This document shows, piece after piece, positions 24,364 through 37,800 of a stretch of DNA of 64,000 nt. The stretch is from Ficedula albicollis. Its lineage: Eukaryota > Chordata > Aves > Passeriformes > Muscicapidae. Below the pieces are notes generated by a model. That model saw only the letters and a list, made by a program, of their open reading frames with translations, was not told where the DNA came from and did not search any database. The stretch covers positions 28,064,451-28,128,450 of the forward strand of contig NC_021678.1 of the NCBI RefSeq assembly GCF_000247815.1, read 5' to 3'. Within the stretch, counting starts at the first letter, position 1, and each line of letters begins with the position of its first letter. The translations under genes and the position numbers were made by a program.

Positions 24364-27300
24364 TGTAGGTGCAGTGAAGGTGTAATATCTTGGATATTCT
24401 CTGCTGAGGAATAACAAACTCCATGGCTCTGCCTTCTGTTTGTGTAAATGTTGATGAAGTCCTCTGTTCCCTGGGACCAGCCAGGGATGTATGTCACTTG
24501 TGTTGTCCTGGTCCTCTTTTTTTCTCCAGTCTACTTTGTTCTTATGGTTTATTTAACCCTTGGCCAACAAAACATATTTCCAACCAAAATCTTACATAAC
24601 AGAGAGGAAAAGCCCTTCTTACAGAGGCAAGACCTGCTGTGGGTCAGGGTGTAGCAGCTTTGGGCTCAGCCTGGGGAGGGCAGCTGGGCTGGCCATGCAG
24701 AGCTGGTGGCAATCAGGCCTCCCCAGCTGCTCACAGGCTTTGCAGGAGGTTGGCAGGCCCTTAAAAAAGGGACTTCCACATCTGCTTTTGTTTATCCTTT
24801 TTGCTGCGGGCAATGCTGAAAACTTAATAAATTGCATGAAACCCAAGGAAACATGAATATAGTAGTATTAGATAAATTACAGAAGCTTGCCTACCTGTAA
24901 CATTTTTTTATAACATGAATGGGATGTATGTATTATTTCTTTATAGAAAGTACACCATGTCAGTCTCTCACTGAGGCTCTCTTGTTTAAACATTCCACTG
25001 TTCTTGCTACTTCTGCTCCTCAGCTTCCACCTCTAGCTTTTCCCAAATTTTAACATCGTTTTTTGGTGGCAGGCATTTAACACACCAGCTCTGCGAAGAT
25101 GTGATGATGGTTTTTCGAAGGATATTTATGAAGCGGTTTTTAAGTATTTTGGAGGCTCATGTCTGAAGGAACAGATGAAAGAAAAATCCTTGTAATGCTG
25201 GTAGCATATGCACGCCGTACAAAGGGTGTCTCAAATGTGTGCCTGTATTTGCTCTAATATTCTCACCATTTTTTCAGCCCAACTCTCCTGGCAGGGGCAG
25301 GGATGAAAGGGGAATTGCGAGAGAGAGACAATAAACTTTTAAAACAGACACCTTAGTAAGAGATGCTGTAACTACAAATATTTGCAGTTCCTTTGTTAAA
25401 GAACTGGCATTGCACATTAACCTTAATGTAAGTGTAATATGGCGTGTATCTGAGGCAGAATTGAAGAATATGAATTTCTGCAGCTAATGGTTTTTGAATA
25501 AATTCAATGCAATTGTCTGGCAGTTATTAGCAGAACGTGTGAACCGGGGGCTATGCAACACTGTATACTTTGAAGACCTTGAACTATTTCTACCAGTTAA
25601 AAGCTGTTAGATAAAATCTGCTGAAAATTAGCTTCATTCAGTTATCATACAATATAGCGAGCTGCTCTGGCAAAAAGCATTCTCTGTTAGCATTGAGTTA
25701 AAATAAATTCTTGTGTTCTGTCCTGAATTGCAGATAGTATCTGGCTGAGGTCAGATAACCTGGGTGCCGCACATGCGCGCTGCCCGTGCGTGTGTGTACG
25801 TGTAAGGAGATCTGTGCCTGCATGCAAATATTGCCCTATAGCTTGCCTTGCTCTCGTGCCCACTGTGGGCAGGTCTCAGGCACCCTGGCTTTGGCCAGGC
25901 ACTGGCTGACCCTGCACAAGTATGTGCTCCCTGCTCCAGAACATTAGTAACGCTGCGTTAGATTGGGCTTAATTTGGGCTTACACAAAAATAGCCAGTGC
26001 CTGCATTATGCAGAATGTCAAGCCGAATATTTGTGATGGCTTTTCCTCGCTTTATTATGGATCTTCTGGGTCTGATGGGAGGAAAGCATGAGAGAGGATG
26101 AGAAGCAACACAAAGGACCAGTGGAGTTTGGCCTCCCATGTGCTGAACCTCACAGTTCAGTGCAAGCTAATGCAGAATTATGTTGCTCACTCTGGTGTGG
26201 CATCTCGGCTAATTTGTCTCGCTAATGACGCCGGGTGTAGGAGTATGCTGATGCCACTAACAATGTCCATGACCCAGGCTGGTCTCCCTACCTGAGCTTT
26301 ATGGTGCTCATGAGCATCTGAGCTTTCCTGGAGCTGGTGACTCGAGTGGCAGAATGTAAAGGTCATTGTAGACCAGGGCAGTAATACACTGTCAGTGCTG
26401 TCAGTTAACTGACGTGGCAATACACTTCCTGTATAATTATTTTTGGAGAAGACAGGTAAGTTATTTGTCTATGTTTGCTAATAGCAGGTGTGTATAAGAC
26501 TGGCTCATTACCTGTCTGATTCCTTACAGTCAACAGAGAGCACCCAGGTCTTCACAGAGGCTTTGTGAGCTGTATTTAGCAAAGATGTTCTCATGGATAA
26601 AGTATGAGAAGTGCTGATTTAAGTTACATCTCAGGGAGCAGGATTAAGGGGATGGAAGAGTGACCAGTGCCCGAGGAGGAACGGGTTACAAATGATTGTC
26701 TGGTTTATACTGAAAGTTCTTGCCAAGTGAAATGGAGGGGAACTAACTGGGTTCAAACATGATTAATCCTGTAGGGTGCACAAGGAGTAGGGAGACACTG
26801 AATGAAAGTAAGTGTGGGGATTTTTAGCTAACTCCATAAGCTAAGGGTAACGTCTTAAGGAAAGCCAAGAAATTGGATCCTTTCTTTGTCCTTCATATCT
26901 GCCCCAAACTGTTTGGAGTAGAATCACCACTCATGTGAAAGCAGACACCACACACTGAAGAGGCAGCAGCCAGCTCGAGCTTGTTGGCAGGAGTGGTGGG
27001 AATGCAAATGTCAGTGCATGATTTGAAAAATCTGGTACTCTTGGAGGAAAGGGGGTTTCCACCACAAAACCAGCTCATCCGTTTTCCAGTAGGGTCTGTA
27101 GACAATGGATCCCACAATCCCACATGGTCTCTGGTGTATTTAATTTTTGTGGTTACCTCTAATTTGCCATGCAGACTGCTAGAGGAAAGAGTTTTGATTC
27201 TGGCCTCAGAGTGTTTAAAATTTAACTGGTAAAACCCTTGTGGTAAATGTCATCCCAGAGTTTTGCAGGAGTTGAACTTCCATGGGTATCTGATGCCCGT

Positions 27301-30300
27301 TAGTGTGTAGCTACCAAAGGGCCTGTCTCTAAGAGATCATCAATATGAAACTCTGCACACAGTTGCCGTACCCCCAGGTCTTTTCACAGTGTGTGTGAGT
27401 TTCAATATAAAAATCTAGGATAGATTCCCTGAAGGAACTGGAATTTCTGGTGTTGCAAAGTCCTTATTAGGAAATTGGAAAGATACACTGATGAGTGTGC
27501 CTGTTTAAAATCAGATAGTACAACAGTTCCCACCATTATTCTCCTTTGGAGGAATTGTTTATTGACTAAGTTGGTGTTTTAAATTAGAATGAAAATGGAA
27601 AAAACAGTAAGCAAATTATTTTCTTAAGTTTGGGTATTTGTAATATTTAGAAAAACAGTAATTGGGTAACTCCTCCTCAACCCCGTACCAGTGCATTAGT
27701 AGATACTGGGATCAAGCTATTTCTAGTTTCATGGTCTTTCAGTGAATCTGTATGTGACTCTTTTTTCCACATGCCCTAGCAGCTGTATATTTATTTAATG
27801 TTTTTCTCAGGGCAGCCATGCACAGAATCACGGTCTAGTTTTGCTATCAGGAGACTGAAGCAGTAACAGGTCCATACTGAGCTGCTTGCATGTGGTACCT
27901 CACCATTTGGGGTGAGAGAAGTCCTGCCCATGAGTATGGACTGATCATTCCCACATGAGAACCTTAAATAACTTTTGTTTATATGAAAAGACTAAAGTTT
28001 GTGAAAATGCAGGTTGGAACTAAATGTTTTAATGTCCATAATTATAGTATGTTGTGATTGGTCTGACACTGCTCTAGCAGAACAAAAGCCCTTGCATGGA
28101 CTGTAAGTCTTGTTAAACTTTTAACAAAGTACTTTAATTTTTGGGGTTTTGTACCATTACTTGTCAAGTTTAAGAAGAATGGTTAAATGGCACAAATGGT
28201 ACAAGTCCCATTCTGTATCCCATGGCAATTATTCTCTCATTTCTGTTCTAAGCCTGTGTGAGATATGAATGTTCTGGTGGATCTGGTGTTTTTACACCTC
28301 CCATGGCTGTGGATTGTGGTGGGATCTCTGGTGGGCTGTCAGCTTGCTGCTCCATTGCAAACCTAAATTAAAAGCATGGAAGGGGTCTATTACATCTACC
28401 TTAGCTGGGGGGTTGGAATACTGTGACCAACATTATCTCCAGTGTCTGCAGTGCCATGTTCCCCTGATAGGCAAGACTTTCTTGCAGCATGGCCTGGGGA
28501 ACTTTGAAAAGCTTCTTGGATGGAAATGCCAGGCAGTTGTTTTGCTCTTGTTAGCAGCTCTATCCAGAAGCTTCAATAGCATCACTGCAAAGTGTTGTTT
28601 AACAACTGTCTTCTTTGACAACTCCGTCTCCATTGGTAATGAGGGAGCTTATTTTACCAGAGTGCTGCAGAGAAATCCAGGGGTAAGGGTGGGCATGGGT
28701 AAATTGCTTTAATACAACTTTTGTTTAATAGGCTGAGTTCATACAACAGATGGATTAGCAGATGAGATTCCTTGTTATTTCTTCTTAATTCTTTGTAGAG
28801 GGTCTTTACTCTGTCTATCAAAAAAAAAAAAAAAATCCCGTTCTCCTTTCTGTAAGTTTTGCATGCTAATGACAGAGATGAGTAAAGAAAAATAGCCCAT
28901 CCAGCTGCAGGCTTTCTAACACAGCCATTAGGTTCCAAGCAAGCAAACGTTGGAGAGAAAAAAAGTGCTCTCCAGCAATTGTAATTAAGGGAAGAGCACC
29001 AAATACCTGTAGCAATATGTCAGTATTTTGAAATAACATTGCATCATGTTTTACCTGAAACTTCATTAATGATAGCATAGATGGCCTCTTTATCTTGCCA
29101 GCATCTGCCCTATTAGTGATTGAGACTAAGGGCCAGGCATGTGGAGTAATTCTGTTGAAATAGTTGTTTTTGTGTTTTATGCAACTGACAACCAAATCTG
29201 GCCTCTGGAATTTGCAGTCTACCAAGCAAATGAGCTTTGAGCTCACTGTGGGGTTTGTTCTCCTTTAATGCAACAAAGGCAAGCTGCTAAAGGCAGCCTG
29301 CAGTAGCTCTGCCTCTCGTTCAGCTGAGTACCCATCAGTGTCAAAACATCTCTTCATGCTCTGGTTCAGGGTCACACCTCACCTGTGTTTGCTGCTGGGT
29401 GATGGAGGGAAATGAGACTCCAGGCCAGGGGCCACTGGATTGTCATCTGTTGACTTATGGCCATGGGTGGCCTGTCCCTAAGCAAGTTATAATAGGGGAG
29501 GCAAAGATAATTAAGGAAAAGCCTGGTTTTGGTGGGCTGACCTTCTCCCTGTCTTCCATCAGAAAATGAAAAAAGGTTAAAAGTGGCTGCTGTGTGTCCC
29601 TGCTGCTTGTAATGGGAGCTGCATTTGAATGCTAGGATTGGTGCCTCTCAAATTCAGTTGTCCTGCAGATGCAGGTGACAAAATTTCCACCAATATCCAC
29701 CTCTCCCAAGCAGAGAAGACAGCCAAGGCAAATGATACTTCACCCCAGAGTGGTGACAACATTTGTCCTTGGTCATATGTACTGAGATGGTCCCTGAGCA
29801 GTGATGTTGCACCACTCCGCTGCCTGAGTCATGGATGTGTTTGATGCGAATTCCGAGGGTGGCAGGCAGCCCATTGTTTAAAGAAGCAGTTTCCTCCCTC
29901 ACACAGCCGCCTGGAACAAGCTCCTGTGAGACTTGATTTTATCAGCCTCAGCTTTTCTTTTGTTAGCCAGTGTTGTGCTCTCGCTAGGTGTTCCGCTGGG
30001 TTTTTCAGAAGAACTTGATCTGCGCAGGTTGTGGGACAAAAAAGTCACCCATACTCTGCACAGCCTGTCCACAGCTGAAACAAATGAAAGAAATAAGACT
30101 GATCAGCAGTACTGGGGCTGCCCCTGACAAGTTGAGTGGACACAAGGGAAGAAGTAAAATGCATGTGTTGGAGCAAAATATGCCTTTTGCCTTTGGTTTA
30201 TGCATTGTGCTTAGCTCATCAATTTCTGTGTACCTACTATCTTCGTTAAACTTGTATCTTCCCCTCTCACCATAAGTAACTGCTCAGAAGCAGGAAACCC

Positions 30301-33300
30301 TCTCTTTTCTCCTCCTGCAGGGAATATTCATTTTAGCTCATGCTCTCTGCTCTCCTTCCCTTTCCAATAGTCATTTCTGCTTTCTGCAGTTGAGGCTGTC
30401 ACTGTCTCTTGCTCTTCCACCAGCCTTCCCGACTCTCTCCCTGTGCTTTTCCTGAGTTGTTCCCGGTAGGATCTGTGGGGAGATAGTCTGGGCTGGGCCA
30501 AACTATTCTTCTCCTCCCCTTGCCCCCAGCCTAACTCATCTCATTTAGGGATTTCTTTTTCAGCATTTAAAAGTATATAATTTAAAACATTTTAAAATGT
30601 TAATGACTGGACAGTGTTTAGTAGCTGTCCCTGTCTGCCACTCTCCCACTCTGAAGAGGAACATGGGCTATTAGTATTTATAAGCCTGCAGTTTCTTGTT
30701 CAAACAAGAAATAGGTGTTCTAATATTTTTTGAGATCTCGAAGAGAGATAATGATTTTCTGCTGCTAAACGAAAGCAGCGATTTCCTTTATTTGGGTTTA
30801 ATGTGGTTTAAACCCCATTCAGATAATTGTATTCCCAAAATACTTGAATCCAAGCTATCCTAGCCCCAGTCTTTGGAATCCCCATGTGGATATCCTGTAC
30901 AATACCTAACATGTGCTTAGCTGTGCATTTTAGCCATATGATGGTGTTCTTAGCCAAGTCAATTTTCTGTTCATTTTTTAAATTACCATGCTGTAAGACA
31001 GTGTTTCATGTGTTGTGCTAAATTTCCAAGTGTCTGGTCTCTGCTACAGTGCTGTTCTCATCTGTTAAATAGGCAATTTCTTTGGGTAATAACACCAGAA
31101 ATGAAATGATCAGAGTTCGACTGAGGCAGCAGGATCCTTGGTTTGGCCCATATCTCCTGGAGGCTGAACGGAGCTACTCACACATCACACTTAATTTGCA
31201 GTGCTAATGGTCTGGTGTGGAGTGGTAGGGGGAAGAGGGAGCGCCCTGCAAAGCACGGGAGAATGAATGTGTTGTCTCTACTGCAGCCCACAGGCAGAGA
31301 CAGTGGCTGCAGTCTGCTCACACCCTTGGAGGGAGGTTGGGCTGCCACCCTCCTTCTGCTGAGGGTTTCTCCCACACCACTGTGGACAGGGATGTGCCTT
31401 TCTCAGCAGGACTGCAGCAGCTCAGCACGCCCAGCCCTGGCTGGAAATGGGAATTTTTCCATCAGCCAACACACTGGCTGACCTTGCAGACTATTCTCTT
31501 CTTCCTCCTTGGGCATGGCTGATCCCATCCTCCTTGTTCTTTAGTACAATGAGTGCCAGGTTGATGTCCCCACTGAAGCATGGACCTTCCTTTACATCCC
31601 ATACTTTTTCCCTGCCCCAGCTGTGTCTGTGTCACTCAGTGCATGAATTCAGTCCCTCTGAGAAACCCTTGGGGAATGGTGGCCATCAGCAGAGACTCTT
31701 CACCCACTTTGTTACCACGTGCTGCCAACAGGACTTCATATTGTTCAGTATAAACTTACTTCCATAATTTAAACACTAGACTCGCCTCTCCTGTTTATTA
31801 AATATTGTGAACAGCTGTGGGATACACTTCTGCCAAACAGTGTCAGTGTTGTTTTGGCTTCCCTTGTTTTCCCCCATGGATCTCATTTTGGCAAAATTTC
31901 AGTCAGCAAAGAAGGGGAACTGAGAGGCTCTTGGCTAAAGGGATGGCAGGAGACCCTTAGTGGAGTGTCTTCTCAGTGGTCACAAAGTGGAAGAGATAAA
32001 CTTGACACATGAGTAGGTTTCATTGTATGCTTTGCCTATTTTTCCTTTCTTTTGCTGAGAAAATGTAAATTTTTGAAGTTTGAAAGCCGTCTATATTTTT
32101 TCTCTGCAAACTTTATTTCTGGTGTTACTCATTTTAGAGAAGTTTTGTGATGTACCTTTCCACTATTGTCTTCCTGCTCCTTCTCAAACACTGGTCTTAA
32201 AAATGCATGAGGAAAAACTAAGCCCCCTCCTTGCTATTCTTTTAAATAGGTATTTTGTATATTGCACAGTGTTTTCAATGAAAGCCCTTTATTTTATGTT
32301 TTTTTATAATAGCCATGGGTTCTCCTCACTCTGGGTGTGCAAATCTAGCCCGGTTGTAAATTACAGTGCTTGCACATTAAAATAAATTGCAGTGACACAG
32401 GGCCTTGGCAGCACTGCTGGAGGCTGTCCTGAACCCACTGGGGTCTCCATTGCATGTTTTAAATATATCTGCTTTTTGCTGGATTTACAGATATCTGGCA
32501 CTTCAGCTCTGTAGGGAAGAGTCCTCCTTCAATAGTTTAAGGAGGAGTTCCATTAGTGGAGTTTTGGAAGAGGGAAACAGGCAGTAATTATTCCCTTGTG
32601 TTTGATCAGCCTAACGCAAATGTCTTTGGGAAGTGAAGAAGGTTGTGTTGACTTTCTAAGAGACAGCTTTCTCTGGTTTTGTGTTGAGTAGCAGCTGCCT
32701 GTTGGGGAACATGGGATTTTGGGGTAAGGAGAAAAAGGAGAGTGAGCGGGGTCCCCTGACCAGGAAAAAGTTGCATTTAGGCTCATGGTTCAGCAGAAGC
32801 TGAAACCATGATTCTGAGGCAGGAGGTGAGATCTGAGAGACCATTCACATGCTTAAATAGCTTGCTGAATTGAATGTAAGTGCCAGTCTTGGAGAAGCCC
32901 CAAAGGCTGAAAATACAGCCTACACAGTAATGTCAGATAGGTTCATCCAGCACTTTCACCTCTCCCTGTGCTGGGTCACATTGCACCTACTCTAAAAGGG
33001 ATCTTCCATAACTTGGTGGTTCGTGAAAGACATTCATTAAAAAAAAAAATACTACAACTGCATAAATATAATGATATAAAGGCTAAAAGTTCCTGGGGCT
33101 GGGCAGGTTTGTAGTGTTCAGTGCAATGTGCACAGGGTTGAAGTAGCCTGGTCCTTGCAGTGAAGGCCAGTTCCACCTGATCTTTTGGAAAATATCATCT
33201 AGAGTCATTAGATTTGCAGATTTTCCCTACCACCTGTTTTCATGTCTGTAAATATATAAGACAGGACACTCATTCTTTGTTCTGAAGGCACGTTAAGATC

Positions 33301-34430
33301 AATGCCCTTGAGCATGCACCCTCTTCTGACTGTCTAAAAATTTGTTAAAGGTATAGATCTTGATTACATTCTCTTAATCCAAGCCTTTTCTTTTAACCTA
33401 GCTCTTAAAAGGAAGCATACATGACAGTACATCACACAATATCTCAGCCCTTTCCTGACATTTCTGTGGAAGTAAATGAAAGGTGTAAATTAAAAAAAGC
33501 AAGTGTTTGTGTCTCACTTTAACCTCCTGTTATGTTAAATGGCTTTATTGAAGAGTGCCAGCAGTGTTCTCAAAAAACTTGGGAAAATCCACTGTGAGCT
33601 ATGCAATTAGTTGCCTTGGGAGCTGAGTATGGAGTTCATGATGTTTGATGTGAAAATTACATGGACACATCTAATTGGGAGTATTTGCACCACACAGGAT
33701 ACCGAATAAAGGGGTGAACTCTTTTCCTCCGTTCCTGGCTTGTTTTCTTCTTTAGTTGAAGTGTTTACCTTGAACCCTTCCCAGCCGAGATGCTGTTTGT
33801 CTAGGGATGGGGATTGATCAGTAGGTGCACATTTCCCTCTGCAGATTTTGGAGAGCAGTGGGGAGAGAGGCAGAGGTGGCCCTGTGAGCCTGGAAGGGTG
33901 AGAGGAAGACAAACTTCAAGCTACCTCATGCTTCCCATTATCATTCCTTAGTCGTGACTTGCAGTGCCTATCCCAGCCCTAGAGCTCTACTCTTTTGCAG
34001 GAGTCAATGGCTCATTTAGAGAGTCCCAGGCACCACAGGAGCCATTACTCATAATTTCTTGCAGTGGTTAAGTTTTGCAATATAAACATATGATGATTTT
34101 TTATGCTGACAGTGATCTCCAATGTCCGTTGTTCTTCGAGCACTTTCTGATTTCTTGCTTTAATGTTTTTTGTTAATGGTCTTCAAAATGAAAGAAAAAT
34201 GTTCTGTAAATTAGTAGCTGATAACAGCTTGTGTTGTGAATGTATGTCTTGGGGTATCATTCCCTGCACTAAGAGATCTGCTAACAAAACCCAGAAATCC
34301 AGCACTCTCTTCTCAGTATTAAAACTTTTATTATCTGTGTGTGCATGCAGATGTAGCTGTCTTCTCCCTCCTTCTTCCTTAGAAACTTGAATTATGTGTT
34401 GATCTTTAAACAGTTTGGGTTCATTTTTCT
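24364..34430. other. Intronic sequence, mostly single copy, no gene seen
   Basis: Ordinary intron with A17 at about 28820-28836 and an A-rich tract near 33028-33049. It includes the candidate conserved element at 25370-25745. Frames such as 28269-28712 (147 residues), 28866-29246 and 31143-31481 have no recognisable domain and no convincing splice context. Confidence 0.55.
25370..25745. promoter_or_regulatory. Candidate conserved non-coding element
   Basis: Even-composition, A/T-leaning sequence without simple repeats, dense in typical homeodomain, SOX and TCF-like words (for example CAGTTATTAGCAG, CATACAATATAGCG). This is the texture seen in developmental enhancers. The call rests on appearance only. 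Confidence 0.25.
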
Positions 34431-34439
34431 TTGGTTGCA

Positions 34440-34830
34440 AATAAAACTTCCCTGGTGAATGCAGCTAAACTGTGAGCGTATTTTAAATATTCCATGGTTT
34501 TGAACTGCAATAAAGACTTAGAGTAAAACATTTTCCAGTAATTTAGTACTCTCTTCAGTGCAGTTATTAAATTATTAGACCACAAAGGCATTCTGCAGTT
34601 TGATGTTATTAAGAAATATATTAGCAGAAAATACTCTATTATAATCTAATGCTAATAATCAGCTGGTAGGAATTAGAAGAGAAGATGTGTAATTGGAATT
34701 CTTGTGGCTAATAAGATGTGAATTCTAAAGATATTTCCAGGAGAGAAATCTAGGTGCTATTATAAGAAACTGCTCTTTGTATTTAAAAACATTAGTAGGC
34801 ACAGTGATGAGATCAGATTGATTTACTTGA
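34440..34830. promoter_or_regulatory. A/T-rich candidate conserved element with homeodomain-type sites
   Basis: Several TAAT/ATTA cores cluster within 390 bases (for example GTTATTAAATTATTAG, TCTAATGCTAATAATCAG, GTGTAATTGG), with no simple repeat. It resembles an enhancer, but only by motif density, which is expected to rise in A/T-rich sequence anyway. Confidence 0.25.
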
Positions 34831-37800
34831 AATACCAGCGAGACATGATAATGGAGATGACTGAATAGCATTTTGATCCTGGAGCTGTATCACTGTCTTG
34901 CACCCTTTTTTCATTATTTGCCATTCTGCTATAAGATGCCTTTCCCTGACCTCTGCCATAGCTTGTTTTTAAAACATTGATGTACCAGGGAAATACATAC
35001 TGAAATGATAACTCACGCCACTGGTTTTCTAGCAGGGCCGGGCACCTTCTCCTAGCCAGGGTTGACTGGATATATAAAATTACAGTGTACACATAGTCCC
35101 CTCTTTCTGGCAAAGAGGGAGGTGTCACAAGCATTTAATGACACTGATAACTTCTCCAGTGCAAGCTTTTGCAGATGAGAACCCAGTTGTCTGTGCATGT
35201 ATCTGTGGGACATGCCACCAGTGGAGAGTGTCTTTTCCTGAGCCATTTGCAAATAGGTTGCACCCTAAAATTGCAGCCTTGGGTTGCTCTGTTGCTGCTG
35301 GATTTGGTGTAACTGTAAGGGTCGTTGTGGCTGTAAAATTATCCACCCACAGGATTTTGTCATTCACCCCCACATCAGTGAATTCCACAGGCTGATTCCC
35401 TGCCATTTACAGGAAGGGGAGGAAGAGAGCTGGGCTTGTCTTCCTTACAGGACACCTCCCTGTTTCTAGCCTAAATGTGACCTTTAGAACCTAGTCATAC
35501 TTGGTAAATACAATTTTCTGCTGGGAGCTAAGAGTATTCAAATGAAGCCAAATGTAGAAGGCAGTGAGAGGATAATGTGTAATGAGGTGGTCTTTATTTC
35601 TGAGCATGCACTGGCTCTTCAAAACTCAGAAACATTCTCCTAAATTCTTAAATGGGTTTTGATCTGTTGCTCTTGGCAGGAACCAGTGCCTTTGGGTTGG
35701 GGAGTTTGCTGGAGAGAGCAGGCAACGTTAGAAGTGGTTTCTTTGAGTGTTATGAGCTCCCTGTAGAGATGGTTGGAAGTTCCCCACTTGAAGAACTGTG
35801 TGGATCCTGCATGGTGTAGTGCAGGAGAAGTGGAGGCAGGGCCCAGGAGAGGTTCAGTGACTTGTGGAGAAGGACAATGGCAAGAACCAAGTGAAGAGCA
35901 TTGGCCAGGTGGGGATGGAGGGAAGGATGTCCTGAGAACCCCAGGGAGCTTACCCTGGTGTGCACACAGCAGGTGCTTTAAAATGCTGAAAACTGCAACT
36001 GGTCTGCTCTAGGTAAAAAAAGGGAAAGCAAAGCAAAAAGACAGGTGAGCAGAGGAGCACCTCCAGATCTGAGCAATTTGTAAGTTTTTCTTGGGCTTGG
36101 TAATGCCTTGAGAATCCTGTTAAATTCTTAGGCGAGCAAGCAGTGATTAACTTTTCTGCAATTAAAAGTGTATATCTTGATTATCACCTCTTATTTAATT
36201 ACCAGATGCTTAGTTTTAGCTGCATGGCTGTCTCAGACAATAAGAAGCAATCAGACTGGAGGATGCTGTAGCTTCACAAGCGCCTAAACCCTCCCAGACA
36301 ATCGTGCTGTGGGAAGAGTCAGCTTCTTGCCCTCTGCCTTGTGCTTGGGCATATGTGAACCAAATTGGAGAACTGGGCTGTTAACACATTTTCCCCCCTT
36401 TTTTCCTACCCCAAACTAATTTGAACATTACATCAGCTGCTCCCTCCAGGTTACCACAAGATAGATGAGATGGTTTTGCTGATGTAAACAGGTGGGCACA
36501 GGAATAAGTGGGAAAAGGTGGGACTAGGATGTTATTATAGACTTATAATGGCATTAACTGGGAGAAACAATATAGCTTTTTGGTTTGTTTTGTTTTTCAT
36601 TTGTAAAGGTATATAACATTTGCATTTTATGAGACTGCAGTATTCACCAATATAACAGGAACTGACCAGTTCTTCCTGCTTTCAACAGCAGATAGTTTCT
36701 AGGCAGTTTCAACAACATTTTTGCTATGGCAGGTGAACTTTTTAAAGGAGGTGTATCTGAATCTCCTGGACAATATACTCAGTATTTTTGAAACTGTGGG
36801 AAAACTTGTAACCTTTCTCTTCTGCTTGAAAAAGAGAAGTTTTCTGTGAGCCAGACCCTGCTGAAAACATGTGCAGAGGCATAGCAAAGGGTTTCAGATC
36901 ACTGCTTGCATGCTTAAGAGTCAAAACTGATGGAAAGAGAGGAGGGGATTGCACTGTACACCAGAAGAATGGTATGAAAATTAGAAAACGGATCTAGTGA
37001 GAGAATGGTGGTGGCCATCGTGGAGAGGGCTGTTGTTTCATCGAGGCATGTTAGAATATGTTAGAATCGGTCTTTGCTGTTTAGTTTTTGTTTTGTTTTG
37101 TTGGTTTTTTTTAAGAAAAGACAATAGAGCCATTTTAAACAAATATGAGTCTGCAGAAGAAATAGGAGAATTCTTAAGAAACATGGTGAGTGATCTCCAG
37201 TCCCCTTCAGAGGCTTCTCTTGCTGTCTTTCTCCCCTGACTTTACCTGCCTCACCTCCCTACTCCCAGAAAGAAAATTTAGATCCTTTTGCTCAGAAGTG
37301 AAAGATCATTTTTTCAGTTACAGGATCTGGAGAACGATTTTCTCTCACCTCCAGCACCCTGGTCTCCACTTCTCTGGATGGAGAATTTTGGTTGTTGTTC
37401 CCCCCTTGTTGTTTTTTGTGTTGCAATAATCATTCTTTTTAATACATTTTTAATAAACAAGATTCATTTGAGGAGACGGTGAAATGATGCTGCAGACAGC
37501 AGACAGAATGCCTTGTTCTAAAACACTTCCTCTTGTCATGTAGATAGTTTTATCAGATAAAAGAATTGTTGCTTTCAGCGTTGTGTATTTTATTGTTGCA
37601 CATGTGTGCACACACACTCATGCAAAGTAATGCCCGTTCTATCAGAACAATGGGAATGTAGCAGCACAGAAATAAAAAAACCAAACAATGTGGCTTTTTT
37701 AGGAGTTTTATATGCAGATCTTTTCCTGTGCAGCATAATATTCTATTTGAAGTGGAACTTAGCTCTTAGTTAACACTGAAAGTGATAAGTTGTCTAAAGC

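Noticed and set aside
28269..28712. 147-residue open frame, tryptophan- and cysteine-rich at its start
   Set aside because: No domain recognised, no repeat of the pattern elsewhere, and chance frames of this length are expected in 64 kb.
31100..31125. GTTCGA word resembling a tRNA B box
   Set aside because: No A box at the right distance and no cloverleaf could be drawn.
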